Counted from the stretch's first letter, positions 41,852 to 50,671 are shown. The stretch: DNA of 64,000 nt from Vibrio neonatus (GCF_024346975.1 NZ_AP024886.1:434001-498000), one strand, 5' to 3'. Notes: generated by a model from the letters alone, not told the origin. Numbers and translations: made by a program.

Positions 41852-43144
41852 CTATCTCTCACCAAACGCATGACTCACGTTGGTGTAAATTGGTTTCCAT
41901 AAGTATTGGAAGACTGTTTTTTCACCGGTTGTGATATTTGCTTCACCTGTCATACCTGGGATGATTCTAAAGCGAGCAGGGTCGTCGCCAAAGTAGCCTT
42001 TATCCAGTTCTACAATGACATCGTAATAGATTTCGCCACGTTGAGTTTGGCTGGTGGTAGGGGATATTTCAGAGACTTTGCCCTGTAGCGCGCCAAAACG
42101 GCTGTAGTCAAATGCATCTACTTTGACTCGCGCCGCCTGTCCTACTGAGACAAAACCGACATCACGAGGTGATAGCTTCGCTTTGAAAGAAGAGGTACCG
42201 TCTATCGGAACAATTTCAACCACAGTACCGCCAGGTTTGATTACGCCACCATTACGAGTTGTAGGTAGGCTTTGAACTAACCCTTTTACCGGCGAGGTCA
42301 CCAGCGTATTTTCGACTTTGGCTCTTCCTGAACGTAAACGTGCATAAAGTGCTGATAACTCAGACACGGCTTTGGCACGCTCTTTACTGACTTCAAGTTT
42401 TCCAGTGGCTTTTAGCTGTTCTTCTTTACTTTTGTTCGACTCAGCTTGTTTGATCAGTACCGCTTTTTTGGATTTTGATTGCTCGTATTCACTTTCTAAT
42501 GCGGCAATTTTTTGGCGCATTTCTAAAACACGAACCTGAGAAATATTACCAGTTTTCTGCCCTTTTAGCAGGATGTCTAATTCTTTTTGTGAAGATTCAA
42601 GTTGTCGCACTTCAGCAGGTAACTGACTAATTACCCCTTTAAGCTCTTCATCAATTCGCTCACTTTCTTTTTGTAAAACGATGCGTTTTTTCAAAAATAG
42701 CGATCTCGCCGCTTTTAATTGTGCACGCTGCTCTGCCACAACATCCGGATAGTCTTTTTCATATTGAGAAAAATCAGGTTCTCGCTCTTCAATAAATGCG
42801 GTTTTACGTTCAATTCTCAAACGCAAAGTCGCTTCTTTTGAATGTAACTCTTCTAGAGCCGTGGTCTGGAAGGTTGCGTCGAATTCAACGATAGGGTCGC
42901 CAACATTCACTAACTGTCCACGTTTAACGAAAATATGTTTTAGCTTACCACCCAACTCACTTTGTATTACCTGGCGCTCACCTTCTGGAATGACTGCACC
43001 CTTGGCTTTTGCTATTTCATCGACTTTAGTAAACACCGTCCAGCCAATAAAAAGAATGATACACGCACCAATAAGTAAGCTACTTGTGGTGAGTAGGCGA
43101 CGGGTAATACGAGACTCAATCACTTCCACTGATGAATTATTCAT
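41852..43144 (-). CDS. HlyD-family type I secretion periplasmic adaptor (membrane fusion protein)
   Basis: The 430-residue protein bridges an inner-membrane ABC exporter and an outer-membrane TolC-type channel. A short cytosolic N-terminus is followed by one membrane segment (about residues 16-38, LLIGACIILFIGWTVF). A lipoyl-type half (IFVKRGQLVNVGDPIVEFD), a long Lys/Glu-rich coiled coil (about 100-280), the second lipoyl half (TLVTSPVKGLVQSL) and a beta-barrel region ending in RIIPGMTGEANI complete the typical HlyD/LapC layout and length. GAGGG precedes the ATG by about 8 nt. It is the last gene of the exporter operon, two bases after the ABC gene, and converges on the giant adhesin genes. 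No TolC homologue is adjacent, so the outer-membrane partner is encoded elsewhere. Confidence 0.93.
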   Translation of the reverse strand: MNNSSVEVIESRITRRLLTTSSLLIGACIILFIGWTVFTKVDEIAKAKGAVIPEGERQVIQSELGGKLKHIFVKRGQLVNVGDPIVEFDATFQTTALEELHSKEATLRLRIERKTAFIEEREPDFSQYEKDYPDVVAEQRAQLKAARSLFLKKRIVLQKESERIDEELKGVISQLPAEVRQLESSQKELDILLKGQKTGNISQVRVLEMRQKIAALESEYEQSKSKKAVLIKQAESNKSKEEQLKATGKLEVSKERAKAVSELSALYARLRSGRAKVENTLVTSPVKGLVQSLPTTRNGGVIKPGGTVVEIVPIDGTSSFKAKLSPRDVGFVSVGQAARVKVDAFDYSRFGALQGKVSEISPTTSQTQRGEIYYDVIVELDKGYFGDDPARFRIIPGMTGEANITTGEKTVFQYLWKPIYTNVSHAFGER

Positions 43145-43146
43145 GC

Positions 43147-45216
43147 TTATCCCTCGATGACTTGAGTAGGTTGATCGGGTTGAATTTGTTGTTCAGTTTC
43201 ATCTGGAATAGGCCCTGCATAGCTGACATTCCCTGCATTTAGCACAACCACCTGATCCGAGAGTTTAATCAGCTCTGTATCATGAGAAGTAAATATAATG
43301 GTGCTTTTACCTCTATTCGCTGTGAGCCACTGAATGAACTTTTGTTTCGCTTTGTTGCTAGTTACCGGATTATCCAATAGAACGAGCGGATACTGGTTAC
43401 ACAGCAATTTTGTTTGCGTGAGCAAGGTGGCTTCATAGTCAGAAAATGGATGTGACATAGACTCAATTTGGTTTAAGTGAGTTTGTAACCCGTCAGGTAA
43501 ACTGTTCACCCAGCTTAAAGCCCCTTTTTGCTTCAGTATCGCTTCAATAGTTTCTACCGGAACTTCATGTCCATCGGAGATAAATTCTTGAATCGTAATT
43601 GGCACCATCTCAGGCAGATCGGAATAATAGCCAAACCACTGTCTAAGCAGTTGTGGGTCGTATTGCGATAAATTAATGCCGTTGAGCTTGATTACACCAT
43701 TTTGAGCAGGAATTAATCCAGCAATAACCTCTAACAAAGAGGTTTTCCCCGAAGCCATAGGGCCTGTGATCGCAATTACTTGTCCTGCTTCTGCTTTGAA
43801 GCTAACGCCCGATAAGGCTGGTTTTAACTGATTGGCAAAACGTAACGTAACCAATTCGAGTTCAACACTCGGCGCTTTGTCAGTAAGCTGATGATGTTGA
43901 TAAGAAAAGTCACCTTCTGCTTTATGATTAATGGATTGGTTAATTTGCTGTTTGGCTTGCTCCATGTGATGCAGACGCGAGTAACTATTGGCGAGCATTT
44001 GTGCCGGGCTTGTGACTCGAGAAATTAACATCATAGTGGCGATTAGGCCACCGGCGGTTAATACATGCCCAAATATCAGCCCAATACCTAAACCAATGAC
44101 CGCCAACGTACTTAGTAGACTGATGGCGTAATAGATAGAAGTGTACTTAGCCTGATGGTTAAGATGACTAAAACTATTTTTAGAGGCTAGGGTATTGGCC
44201 TTTTCAAAACGAGACATCCAATGCGGCAGAATATCGCTTGAACGCAGATAGTTCAGCTTGCCATTTAGCTCGTACAAAAGAGAAAAGCGCGATGTACCCG
44301 ATATAGTCACTTGATTGCTCAGTAATCGCTGTTGTCTTTGACTGCGTTTTGCCAGTAACCAGTACAGTGCCAGCGTTATGATTGGCACAATCACTAGCCA
44401 ACCTCCGAGCATGCCAATAGCCACAATAAAAATAATCACGAACGGAAGGTCAAATAAAGCGCCGCCTAATGGGCCTTGCGCAACGCTTTTAAGGCTTTCT
44501 GCGGTAGTGATACGGCTCATTAAGGTTGAAGAGCCTGCCATTCGAGTCAGATTTAGCTGACTAAATAGAATTTTACGTAATACTGATTCGGAAACTTCAC
44601 GACTGATACGATTGGAAATGGTAGTCAGTAGTTGGCTACGAATCACCTTCAATAACAGCATCATGGAAAAGAGCAAGATAGCGCCAACTGAAATGCCGAC
44701 CACTTCGTGCCCTGCATCACCACCGATGACATGGTCATAAACCGACATGGTGATAAATGGTATGGACAGTGCAAACAGGTTAGCAATAAAGCTAACCAGC
44801 AACAGTTTTGGAATGAGCGGTTTAAAATTGCTTAACTTACTGGCAAGCCAATCGACTTCGTTTCTTTCTTGGGGCTGACCATGAATAAGAATAACAACGT
44901 CGTTTATTGAATGATTGACTGTGGCAGGGACAAGCTCACCATCTTGATATTCTGTATATCCAGTTAAGCCATAGCGACACACTGTGCCAGAGTCTGCGTT
45001 GACTCGGATAGCCACTAAATGATCGATAGATTTCAGTTTGCGATTTGCCGGATGAACACTGTAAGGAACCATTAAACGGTCGAGCAGGGTAAAAATATCC
45101 TCGGCATCGTACATTGGATTACTTTGTATCCACTGGTTAGCAAAGTTCTGTACGCCTGATTCGACTTTGATAATAGAGAGAACATCTAATACGGAATCTG
45201 AATAGCTTTGATTCAT
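43147..45216 (-). CDS. Type I secretion ABC exporter subunit with C39-like N-domain; degenerate ATPase (keeps Walker A)
   Basis: The 689-residue protein has an N-terminal region (about 1-125) resembling the inactive C39 peptidase-like domain of HlyB/LapB exporters, a six-helix membrane domain (about 135-420, VYDHVIGG) and an ABC domain. Walker A is intact (GPMASGKT, about 484-491) and the switch His is present (TSHD, about 645). The Q-loop Gln is not evident. The LSGGQ signature is replaced by a segment around FSDYE. Walker B reads LLDNP, so the catalytic Glu is Asn. The start ATG overlaps the preceding ABC gene by four bases and has GGGGA upstream, so the two are translationally coupled. The complementary losses in the two ABC proteins suggest an obligate heterodimer. 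Substrates are probably the two giant repeat proteins (inference). Confidence 0.88.
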   Translation of the reverse strand: MNQSYSDSVLDVLSIIKVESGVQNFANQWIQSNPMYDAEDIFTLLDRLMVPYSVHPANRKLKSIDHLVAIRVNADSGTVCRYGLTGYTEYQDGELVPATVNHSINDVVILIHGQPQERNEVDWLASKLSNFKPLIPKLLLVSFIANLFALSIPFITMSVYDHVIGGDAGHEVVGISVGAILLFSMMLLLKVIRSQLLTTISNRISREVSESVLRKILFSQLNLTRMAGSSTLMSRITTAESLKSVAQGPLGGALFDLPFVIIFIVAIGMLGGWLVIVPIITLALYWLLAKRSQRQQRLLSNQVTISGTSRFSLLYELNGKLNYLRSSDILPHWMSRFEKANTLASKNSFSHLNHQAKYTSIYYAISLLSTLAVIGLGIGLIFGHVLTAGGLIATMMLISRVTSPAQMLANSYSRLHHMEQAKQQINQSINHKAEGDFSYQHHQLTDKAPSVELELVTLRFANQLKPALSGVSFKAEAGQVIAITGPMASGKTSLLEVIAGLIPAQNGVIKLNGINLSQYDPQLLRQWFGYYSDLPEMVPITIQEFISDGHEVPVETIEAILKQKGALSWVNSLPDGLQTHLNQIESMSHPFSDYEATLLTQTKLLCNQYPLVLLDNPVTSNKAKQKFIQWLTANRGKSTIIFTSHDTELIKLSDQVVVLNAGNVSYAGPIPDETEQQIQPDQPTQVIEG

Positions 45217-46832
45217 TGTGCGTCCCCAATTGCCTGAATTTTAATTTGTTGTGAAGTCAGATTAACCAGTACTTCGCTTTCGGTGTTTATCACAAAAGCA
45301 CGACCTTGAGACAAATAGTACTTAATGACATCACTGAGTCTGTTTAGAGATTCAATATCAAGATCTCTTTCTGGCTGATCTAACACCACAATCGGGGTCT
45401 CTTTAGCCAGTTGAGCAACAAGAGCCACAAGTTTGGTTGCGCCTCGGCTAAGGCTTGCGCCAATGTTATAGCCAACCTTAGTTTCCATGCCATCGGCTAA
45501 ATCAGAGATAACGCGGTTTAAGCCAAGCGCGCCGACCAGTAAATTGGCTTCTTCTAATCGGTCATTATTAAACCCACAAATATTATCTATTAAAGAGCCA
45601 GAAATAAGTTGTGGATTAATGGGTACGAAACTTACTTGATGACGCCAAGAAAATTGGTCACTACTAAAAGGCGTATCGTTCCAAGTGAAATCACCAGATA
45701 CGGTTGGCTCTAAGCCTGCAAATACTGAAATTGCGTTACTGCTGAGATCGTAATCTTCATGGTGTAGGGTTACGGCTTCGCCTTTGCTTAGCTGTAATGA
45801 ATAGCGAAATTGTTCGTTGAAACGTTTAAAAACGACCTGAGTGGCATCAAGGCGTTCAAATTCATCAAATGCAAGATGATCATCGGTCGGGTTTTTCAGC
45901 TCTTTCAATAAGTCAGTAACCGATTCATTGGCAATTAAAAATGAGCTGTAACGCAGACGCAGGCCCATCAATGCGCTCAAAGGTGCTACGGCTCGACCTG
46001 ACAAGATTGAACAAGCGGCGAGGCCACCAGAGGTGAGGTCGCCAGCTAACACGCTTAAACTGCCGATCAATACCACAGCAACGGATGTGCCCATTGCGGC
46101 GATTTGAATCAACTCTTGCGCAATGGCGACTTTGCGTTCAGATTCTGCCATGGATAAATAACGTTTTTCGTTAAGATGACGAAAGTAAGCATAAGCTTTT
46201 GATTCGAAGGCGTGCTTCTTAACTCCGCAAAAGAAAGAAAATACCAGAATGAGGAAGTTCATACGGCTCTGTTCAAACAAAGACGCTTCTTTGGAGTGGC
46301 TACTGGATTTTTGAGTAAAAAGCCAAACAAAAGCAAAAGTTATCGCCCAAACCACAATAGGGATGAAGACCAATTCCCCACCCACATAGTAAATAAGCGC
46401 TAAGAAAATAATAGCGAATGGGACGTCGATAAGCCCGCTAATGAAACCGCCAGAATAAAAGTCTTTAATTAAGCTAATGCCCTTCAAACTCTCTTGCAGA
46501 ATGCCAGGTTTTAGGTGTTTCAATTGCGCAGAGGTTGCTCTATTTAAGTGCTGAATGATTACTTGGTAGGTTGAGTGTTCGGTGTTGACAGCAGCAGCCC
46601 CTAACATCCAAGTTCGGACATAACGTAAAAAGGCGTCTAAACCGATAGCAATGGCAGAGCCCCCTAGTAAAAGGAAAGCCGTACCGTAACTTTGGTTGGG
46701 CAAAATTCGGTCATAGATCTGCAGAATCACAAGAGGGATAACCAGTGATAAGAGATTAATGAGTAACGAAGAGGGAAGAACACGAAGTATAGTAGTCCGC
46801 TTGGACGTCTGACTATTTAATACATTGTTCAT
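45213..46832 (-). CDS. Type I secretion ABC exporter subunit lacking Walker A (degenerate partner)
   Basis: The 539-residue protein starts directly with the exporter membrane domain (LVIPLVILQIYDRILPN) and has no C39-like domain. In the ABC domain the P-loop is absent: where GxxGxGKST is expected (about 354-375) the sequence reads HHEDYDLSSN. The Q-loop Gln and switch His (INTES) are also missing. A near-signature LSRGA (about 460) and a D-loop-like ERDLD remain. Walker B is VVLDQP, with Gln at the catalytic Glu position. It is the first gene of the exporter operon. It should not hydrolyse ATP alone but could supply the signature half-site to the neighbouring ABC protein. Full length and lack of stops argue against a pseudogene. 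Confidence 0.87.
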   Translation of the reverse strand: MNNVLNSQTSKRTTILRVLPSSLLINLLSLVIPLVILQIYDRILPNQSYGTAFLLLGGSAIAIGLDAFLRYVRTWMLGAAAVNTEHSTYQVIIQHLNRATSAQLKHLKPGILQESLKGISLIKDFYSGGFISGLIDVPFAIIFLALIYYVGGELVFIPIVVWAITFAFVWLFTQKSSSHSKEASLFEQSRMNFLILVFSFFCGVKKHAFESKAYAYFRHLNEKRYLSMAESERKVAIAQELIQIAAMGTSVAVVLIGSLSVLAGDLTSGGLAACSILSGRAVAPLSALMGLRLRYSSFLIANESVTDLLKELKNPTDDHLAFDEFERLDATQVVFKRFNEQFRYSLQLSKGEAVTLHHEDYDLSSNAISVFAGLEPTVSGDFTWNDTPFSSDQFSWRHQVSFVPINPQLISGSLIDNICGFNNDRLEEANLLVGALGLNRVISDLADGMETKVGYNIGASLSRGATKLVALVAQLAKETPIVVLDQPERDLDIESLNRLSDVIKYYLSQGRAFVINTESEVLVNLTSQQIKIQAIGDAQ

Positions 46833-46880
46833 TACGAGTTTTTGTCCTGTTTAGGCAATTTTAACGAAACCTATATGAAG

Positions 46881-46897
46881 TACATTTAATAAATGTA
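46881..46897. promoter_or_regulatory. 17-bp palindrome upstream of the exporter operon, candidate operator
   Basis: TACATTTAATAAATGTA is a perfect 8+1+8 inverted repeat. It lies 49 bp upstream of the first exporter ATG, where a repressor or activator dimer could bind. It is not a CRP or LexA consensus. AT-rich palindromes can arise by chance, so confidence is limited. Confidence 0.4.
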
Positions 46898-47130
46898 ATA
46901 GGTGATCCTATAATTTTCCATAACCAATTGTTTTTATGGTCATTTAGATTGCATATTTGGCATCTAGTGTAATAGCTTAGTTTTAAAGGAAAAAATTAAC
47001 TATATTGTGAAAAATGAGAAACATTGGCCTTATCAAAAGGTTCGCCTAATTCTATTTGAGTATTCATTGGTGTTGTCGCAAGGGTCACGTGCATTGCTCT
47101 ATGGTATTCTTCTATTTATCGTCTACTACC

Positions 47131-47172
47131 GTTTCAAGATGCAGTGAATTCTACTTTGTAGCATTTTGAAAC
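47131..47172 (+). promoter_or_regulatory. Leader hairpin before the pyrophosphohydrolase gene
   Basis: Arms GTTTCAAGATGC (47131-47142) and GCATTTTGAAAC (47161-47172) pair over 12 bp with one mismatch (wobble in RNA) around an 18-nt loop. The hairpin ends about 25 nt before the proposed GTG start. No T run follows, so a translational or mRNA-stability role is more likely than termination. Confidence 0.35.
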
Positions 47173-47196
47173 ATATTAATTATATTGGATATTTCT

Positions 47197-47790
47197 GTGA
47201 CAGTACATAAAGAATTTTTTGCAAGCTTTTCACAACTCACCCCTGAGCTTTGGGCCAAGCTGTATAACGATATCAGTGAATTTCGTCAGTTATTCAATTT
47301 GCCAATCAATACTGGTATAGAAAGTGAAAAACTGTGTCATCTGCATTCAAACTTGATGATTGAAGAGCTAACGGAATTAGCGCGAGCCACGAATAAAGAA
47401 GATCAAGCGGATGCCATCACCGATACCGTGTACGTTGCGGTGGGTCGTGCGGTGCATGCCGGACATCAAGCGTTGCGCGATACTACGATTGCTCGCCAAG
47501 TTGATGTATTGCTAAACGTGGCAAAAACGTTACAAATTCCTTTTGAGCAATGTTGGGATGCTGTGCATGCCAGCAATATGAGTAAAGCGGCGTTAAATGA
47601 GCAACAAGCGAAAGAGACGGTAGCTGTGTATGCGGATAAGGGCGTAAGTGCGGATTATCAGTTAAAAAATGGTAAATATATCGTGTTTTGTAATAAAGAC
47701 TCTGTTGCCAATGACGGAATCGTTATTAAAGAAGGTAAGATATTGAAAAACAAATACTATCAAGCCGTAGATTTGAGCTTTGTAGGCTAG
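47197..47790 (+). CDS. MazG-like/phosphoribosyl-ATP pyrophosphohydrolase-like all-alpha NTP pyrophosphatase
   Basis: The protein has 197 residues from GTG 47197, which is preceded by GGAT at suitable spacing; an in-frame TTG at 47185 is a less likely start. The segment IEELTELARATNKEDQADAI, followed shortly by a DTVY motif, matches the EExxE...(E/D)xxD metal-binding helices of the all-alpha NTP pyrophosphohydrolase superfamily. These enzymes hydrolyse nucleoside triphosphates, often non-canonical ones, to monophosphates. The C-terminal part (about 150-197) is beta-rich and less familiar. The gene is monocistronic, divergent from the exporter operon and convergent with the DUF535 gene. The substrate cannot be told from sequence. 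Confidence 0.78.
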   Translation: MTVHKEFFASFSQLTPELWAKLYNDISEFRQLFNLPINTGIESEKLCHLHSNLMIEELTELARATNKEDQADAITDTVYVAVGRAVHAGHQALRDTTIARQVDVLLNVAKTLQIPFEQCWDAVHASNMSKAALNEQQAKETVAVYADKGVSADYQLKNGKYIVFCNKDSVANDGIVIKEGKILKNKYYQAVDLSFVG

Positions 47791-47829
47791 TTCTGATCAC
47801 TTCACTTACTTAGTGTGATTGGTATTATT

Positions 47830-47874
47830 CGCCTCATTTAAATCGAATATTGAATGTTCGTTTTAAATGAGGCG
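47830..47874. terminator. Bidirectional terminator between convergent genes
   Basis: A perfect 13-bp stem, CGCCTCATTTAAA (47830-47842) with TTTAAATGAGGCG (47862-47874), has an inner CGAA/TTCG stem. It lies between the + pyrophosphohydrolase gene and the - DUF535 gene. The T run is weak. Confidence 0.6.
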
Positions 47875-47892
47875 TTGTTAATCACGATCTAG

Positions 47893-48792
47893 CTAGTCGT
47901 GATTAACAGATAAGCTTTTGATTTTCTCGCTTAGATTCGTCTCTAGCTCGTCCAACCAAGCATAGCGTTTTGTGTATAGACGACGTTTAGTTTTCTTGAG
48001 TTCAGACGGATCTTTACGCTCTGGATTAGCTGGGATCAGGTAGCGATATTTATCGGCTTTTTCTGCGCCGTATTCTGCCCACAACTCATCATAATCAAAT
48101 GTCACAGATTTACTTTTAGAGCCTTTATAACGTAAGGCTTGGTAAATGTGTCCGCGATTTGATACGCCCACAAATTTGTTGATGCCCAAAGACTTACCAA
48201 ACATTAACGCCACTTCAACCATTAACGCTTTTGGTCGTAGACCGTGGAATGAGCGAGTTAAGGTTTTGATGACTTGGTTTCTATCTTCAATTTTCTCACT
48301 TGGTCCTTTTAGCGCCCCAACATGTAAAGTTGGTTCAGGATCAGTTGATAGATTGAACGTAATAGAATAAATGGTTTGGTTTAAATCGTTGATTAAGCGC
48401 AAGCCCAATGAACCTTCACGCATCTCACCATCAAACAAAATCAGAGTAAATTGATTGCCTTTAGAATCGGTTAGGTCAACCAGAGGTAAACCTTTACCGA
48501 AGACTTGATTAATCTCAGTATTGAACGTGGAGTTAAGCAAATCAAAGTGCTGCTCAATCAACTTCATTCGTTCATTAACCGGTAAATCAACAAACAGATA
48601 CGGCTTTAATGCCTTTTCAATTAATCGCGGCTTTTGTTCAATCGCACTACGGAACACATCGTTGTTATTTGATAGTGATTCGATACGAGTGTAAGTGGCG
48701 TGATACATCTTACTTAGTACGTAAAATCGAGCTTGAAGCCAAATGTGTTTGAGTTTTTTATCTGAAGAAGAATGCAAGGATGCCAGCTCCAT
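47893..48792 (-). CDS. VirK/YbjX family protein (DUF535)
   Basis: This 299-residue soluble protein has hallmark DUF535 segments: LFDGEMREGSLGLRL, TDPEPTLHVGALKGPS, LTRSFHGLRPKALMVE and FVGVSNRGHIYQ. Family members in enterobacteria (VirK, YbjX) are linked to virulence or resistance to antimicrobial peptides, but the molecular function is unknown. The C-terminus is Lys/Arg-rich (ELKKTKRRLYTKRYAWLDEL). It is a single gene, with a 260-bp gap upstream and a hairpin downstream; nothing in the neighbourhood points to a specific role. The start ATG 48792 was chosen as the first in-frame Met giving typical family length. Confidence 0.85.
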   Translation of the reverse strand: MELASLHSSSDKKLKHIWLQARFYVLSKMYHATYTRIESLSNNNDVFRSAIEQKPRLIEKALKPYLFVDLPVNERMKLIEQHFDLLNSTFNTEINQVFGKGLPLVDLTDSKGNQFTLILFDGEMREGSLGLRLINDLNQTIYSITFNLSTDPEPTLHVGALKGPSEKIEDRNQVIKTLTRSFHGLRPKALMVEVALMFGKSLGINKFVGVSNRGHIYQALRYKGSKSKSVTFDYDELWAEYGAEKADKYRYLIPANPERKDPSELKKTKRRLYTKRYAWLDELETNLSEKIKSLSVNHD

Positions 48793-49052
48793 GTTAACTG
48801 TGATGCGAATTTATGTCTTAGCGTAAGAGATAAAGATTTTTGCGTGAGCAGTTGTTGCGATGGGTGTGTATCACAATAGACTGCAATCAGTGGCATTAAA
48901 TGTAACAACACAATGGTATGATTTATAGGAAACTTGCTGAGAAGTAATTATTCGTTTTTGAGTGTAATTGCTGAGTGGCTTAGTGGTGAATAGTTTAGCT
49001 AAGGCTCCAACATGAGTAGAGAAAAAGTAGGAACCTTAATTATTTCAATCTA

Positions 49053-50033
49053 TTAGATAGCAAACTGCTGCTGCATCTTTTCTATAAAATCATCTAGCTG
49101 GCTTTCCTGTAGTGCGTTAATGCCCGCCGCAGCCTTTCTGCCACCACCGCTTGGAAATTGACTGCAAAGCTCATCTGCCCCTTCACGACGATTCAACGGG
49201 CTTCGTACGCTTACGGTATAAGTTTCTTGCTCTGGGTTTGCTGTAATTACCGCGATGGCTTGGTCTGGGTATTGATTGGCAAGCCAGTTGCCAAAGGTGC
49301 CGCTGATGCGTCTTGCCCATGCTTGGTTTGGCAATAGATACACCGCAATGTGCGAGCTGCTATGGTAATGCTCGATGCTTTGTACTTGCGCCCAATCTGA
49401 ATCAAAGCCTTCTTTTAGTTGATAGAAGACGCTGCTTTTATCGTTTTGCAGGGCTAAAGGAGAGGGATAAGAATAGAGCTTTTGATACAAGGTTTGCGGA
49501 TGAAAGTGCAAATCTTGGATGCTGTGACCGTAACCATTGTAATTAATTAAAGTGCCAAGCTGATTTAAAAACTCAATCTCATCATCGGTCAGTCCATGCT
49601 GCTGGCCTAGTGCGGTCGCTTGAGTAATCAGATTATCACCAAAAGCGCCGGTACAGGCCCATAAATATTGAGCGCCGCTCAGGTATTGATTGATCAGAAG
49701 GCTAGTGCAAGTCTCGGGAGAGGTATCTATTTGCGTGGTTAAATACGTCGACTCTGGTATAGCGCCCGTCCTGTGGTGATCGCAGTAAAAAGTTGCAATA
49801 TCGCGTTCGAGTAGCGATTGTAGGGCGGCTTGGTTTTTCTCCATCGAGATATCCAGTACACACACAGAATCGATGTTTTCCGAGTGGATGATGCTTTGCA
49901 ATAATTGAATATCGCGCTTTACGCCAGTGATCAGTTGTCCATCCATTGGCGTTGTTTTACGCAATTGTAGCAGGGCGCAAATACCATCGGCATCGCCATT
50001 AAAAACGTCAAAATGTGCTACTGAGCTAGACAT
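49053..50033 (-). CDS. DHH/DHHA1 family phosphoesterase at the end of the sulfate activation operon
   Basis: This 326-residue protein has the DHH-family metal motifs in order: FNGDADG (about 9-15), VLDIS, CDHH (about 85-90), an ACTGAFGDN segment, and the C-terminal DHHA1-type GGGRKAAAG (about 295-304). Relatives include NrnA-type enzymes that degrade short oligoribonucleotides and dephosphorylate 3'-phosphoadenosine 5'-phosphate (pAp). Its ATG overlaps the cysC stop by eight bases (ATGTCTAG), so it is translationally coupled to APS kinase. Since PAPS reduction releases pAp, a pAp-phosphatase role is a sensible inference but is not shown. An exonuclease role is the alternative. Confidence 0.85.
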   Translation of the reverse strand: MSSSVAHFDVFNGDADGICALLQLRKTTPMDGQLITGVKRDIQLLQSIIHSENIDSVCVLDISMEKNQAALQSLLERDIATFYCDHHRTGAIPESTYLTTQIDTSPETCTSLLINQYLSGAQYLWACTGAFGDNLITQATALGQQHGLTDDEIEFLNQLGTLINYNGYGHSIQDLHFHPQTLYQKLYSYPSPLALQNDKSSVFYQLKEGFDSDWAQVQSIEHYHSSSHIAVYLLPNQAWARRISGTFGNWLANQYPDQAIAVITANPEQETYTVSVRSPLNRREGADELCSQFPSGGGRKAAAGINALQESQLDDFIEKMQQQFAI

Positions 50034-50622
50034 AACCGTGATCTCGTAAATATTGAACGACTTGCTCGGCAGTTTGCTCTATAGAGAATTGGTCGGTTTT
50101 AAGGTGCACTTCTGGCGCGATAGGCGCTTCGTAATCTGATGTGATCCCAGTAAAGTGTTTTATTTCGCCACTGCGCGCTTTTTTGTACAAGCCTTTTGGA
50201 TCGCGCGCTTCACATACGGCTAAGGGCGTATCCACGAACACCTCGATAAAATCCCCTTCTGGTAATAGTGCGCGAACCTGTTCTCTATCTTGAATAAACG
50301 GAGAAATAAATGCGGTCAGTACCAGAGTGCCAGAATCGACAAACAGCTTCGCCACCTCGCCAATGCGTCGGATATTTTCAACTCTATCGTGATCGGAAAA
50401 GCCCAGATCGCGGTTTAAACCATGTCGAACATTATCACCATCAAGAAGATAGCTGTGCATTGCCAGTTGATTGAGTTTCACTTCTACGGCATTGGCAATA
50501 GTGGATTTACCCGAGCCACTTAACCCAGTAAACCAAAGCACTGCCGACTTATGCTTTTTTAGCGCTTGTCGCTGACTTGCCGATACTGAGGCTTGATGCC
50601 ACACAATATTTTCCGTTGTCAT
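50026..50622 (-). CDS. cysC: Adenylylsulfate (APS) kinase
   Basis: The 198-residue enzyme phosphorylates APS with ATP to give PAPS, the second step of sulfate activation. The P-loop is GLSGSGKST (about 33-41). [18 protein letters not shown], which contacts APS, and [22 protein letters not shown] are both characteristic. The length fits stand-alone CysC. It lies downstream of the permease gene with a 49-bp gap and overlaps the DHH phosphoesterase gene. It belongs to a leftward operon with cysD and cysN, presumably under CysB control as in related bacteria; no operator was identified. Confidence 0.97.
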   Translation of the reverse strand: MTTENIVWHQASVSASQRQALKKHKSAVLWFTGLSGSGKSTIANAVEVKLNQLAMHSYLLDGDNVRHGLNRDLGFSDHDRVENIRRIGEVAKLFVDSGTLVLTAFISPFIQDREQVRALLPEGDFIEVFVDTPLAVCEARDPKGLYKKARSGEIKHFTGITSDYEAPIAPEVHLKTDQFSIEQTAEQVVQYLRDHGYV

Positions 50623-50671
50623 AGTAAAAAGTTACTCCTTGTCGTGGTGCAGATGGTTCACAAGAACCATC

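Larger units (their letters stand above)
46833..47196. other. Divergent intergenic region, exporter operon (-) and pyrophosphohydrolase gene (+)
   Basis: This AT-rich gap of about 360 bp must hold both divergent promoters, but no convincing -35/-10 pair was identified. It contains a 17-bp palindrome (46881-46897) and a hairpin (47131-47172), listed separately. No additional ORF is supported. Confidence 0.6.

Noticed and set aside
45213..46832. ABC gene without Walker A considered as a pseudogene
   Set aside because: The frame is full length without stops, is translationally coupled to its neighbour, and retains signature and D-loop features complementary to the partner.
47185..47196. TTG start four codons upstream for the MazG-like gene
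   Set aside because: GTG 47197 has a GGAT element at proper spacing, and the TTG lies within or next to that element.
47879..47905. Hairpin TAATCACGA / TCGTGATTA with a CTAGCTAG core as a second terminator
   Set aside because: It overlaps the 3' end of the DUF535 coding region and lacks a T run; the 47830-47874 hairpin is the better candidate.
49001..49038. Weak inverted repeat AAGGCTCC / GGAACCTT after the DHH gene as operon terminator
   Set aside because: It has one wobble pair, a loop of more than 20 nt and no U run; not convincing.
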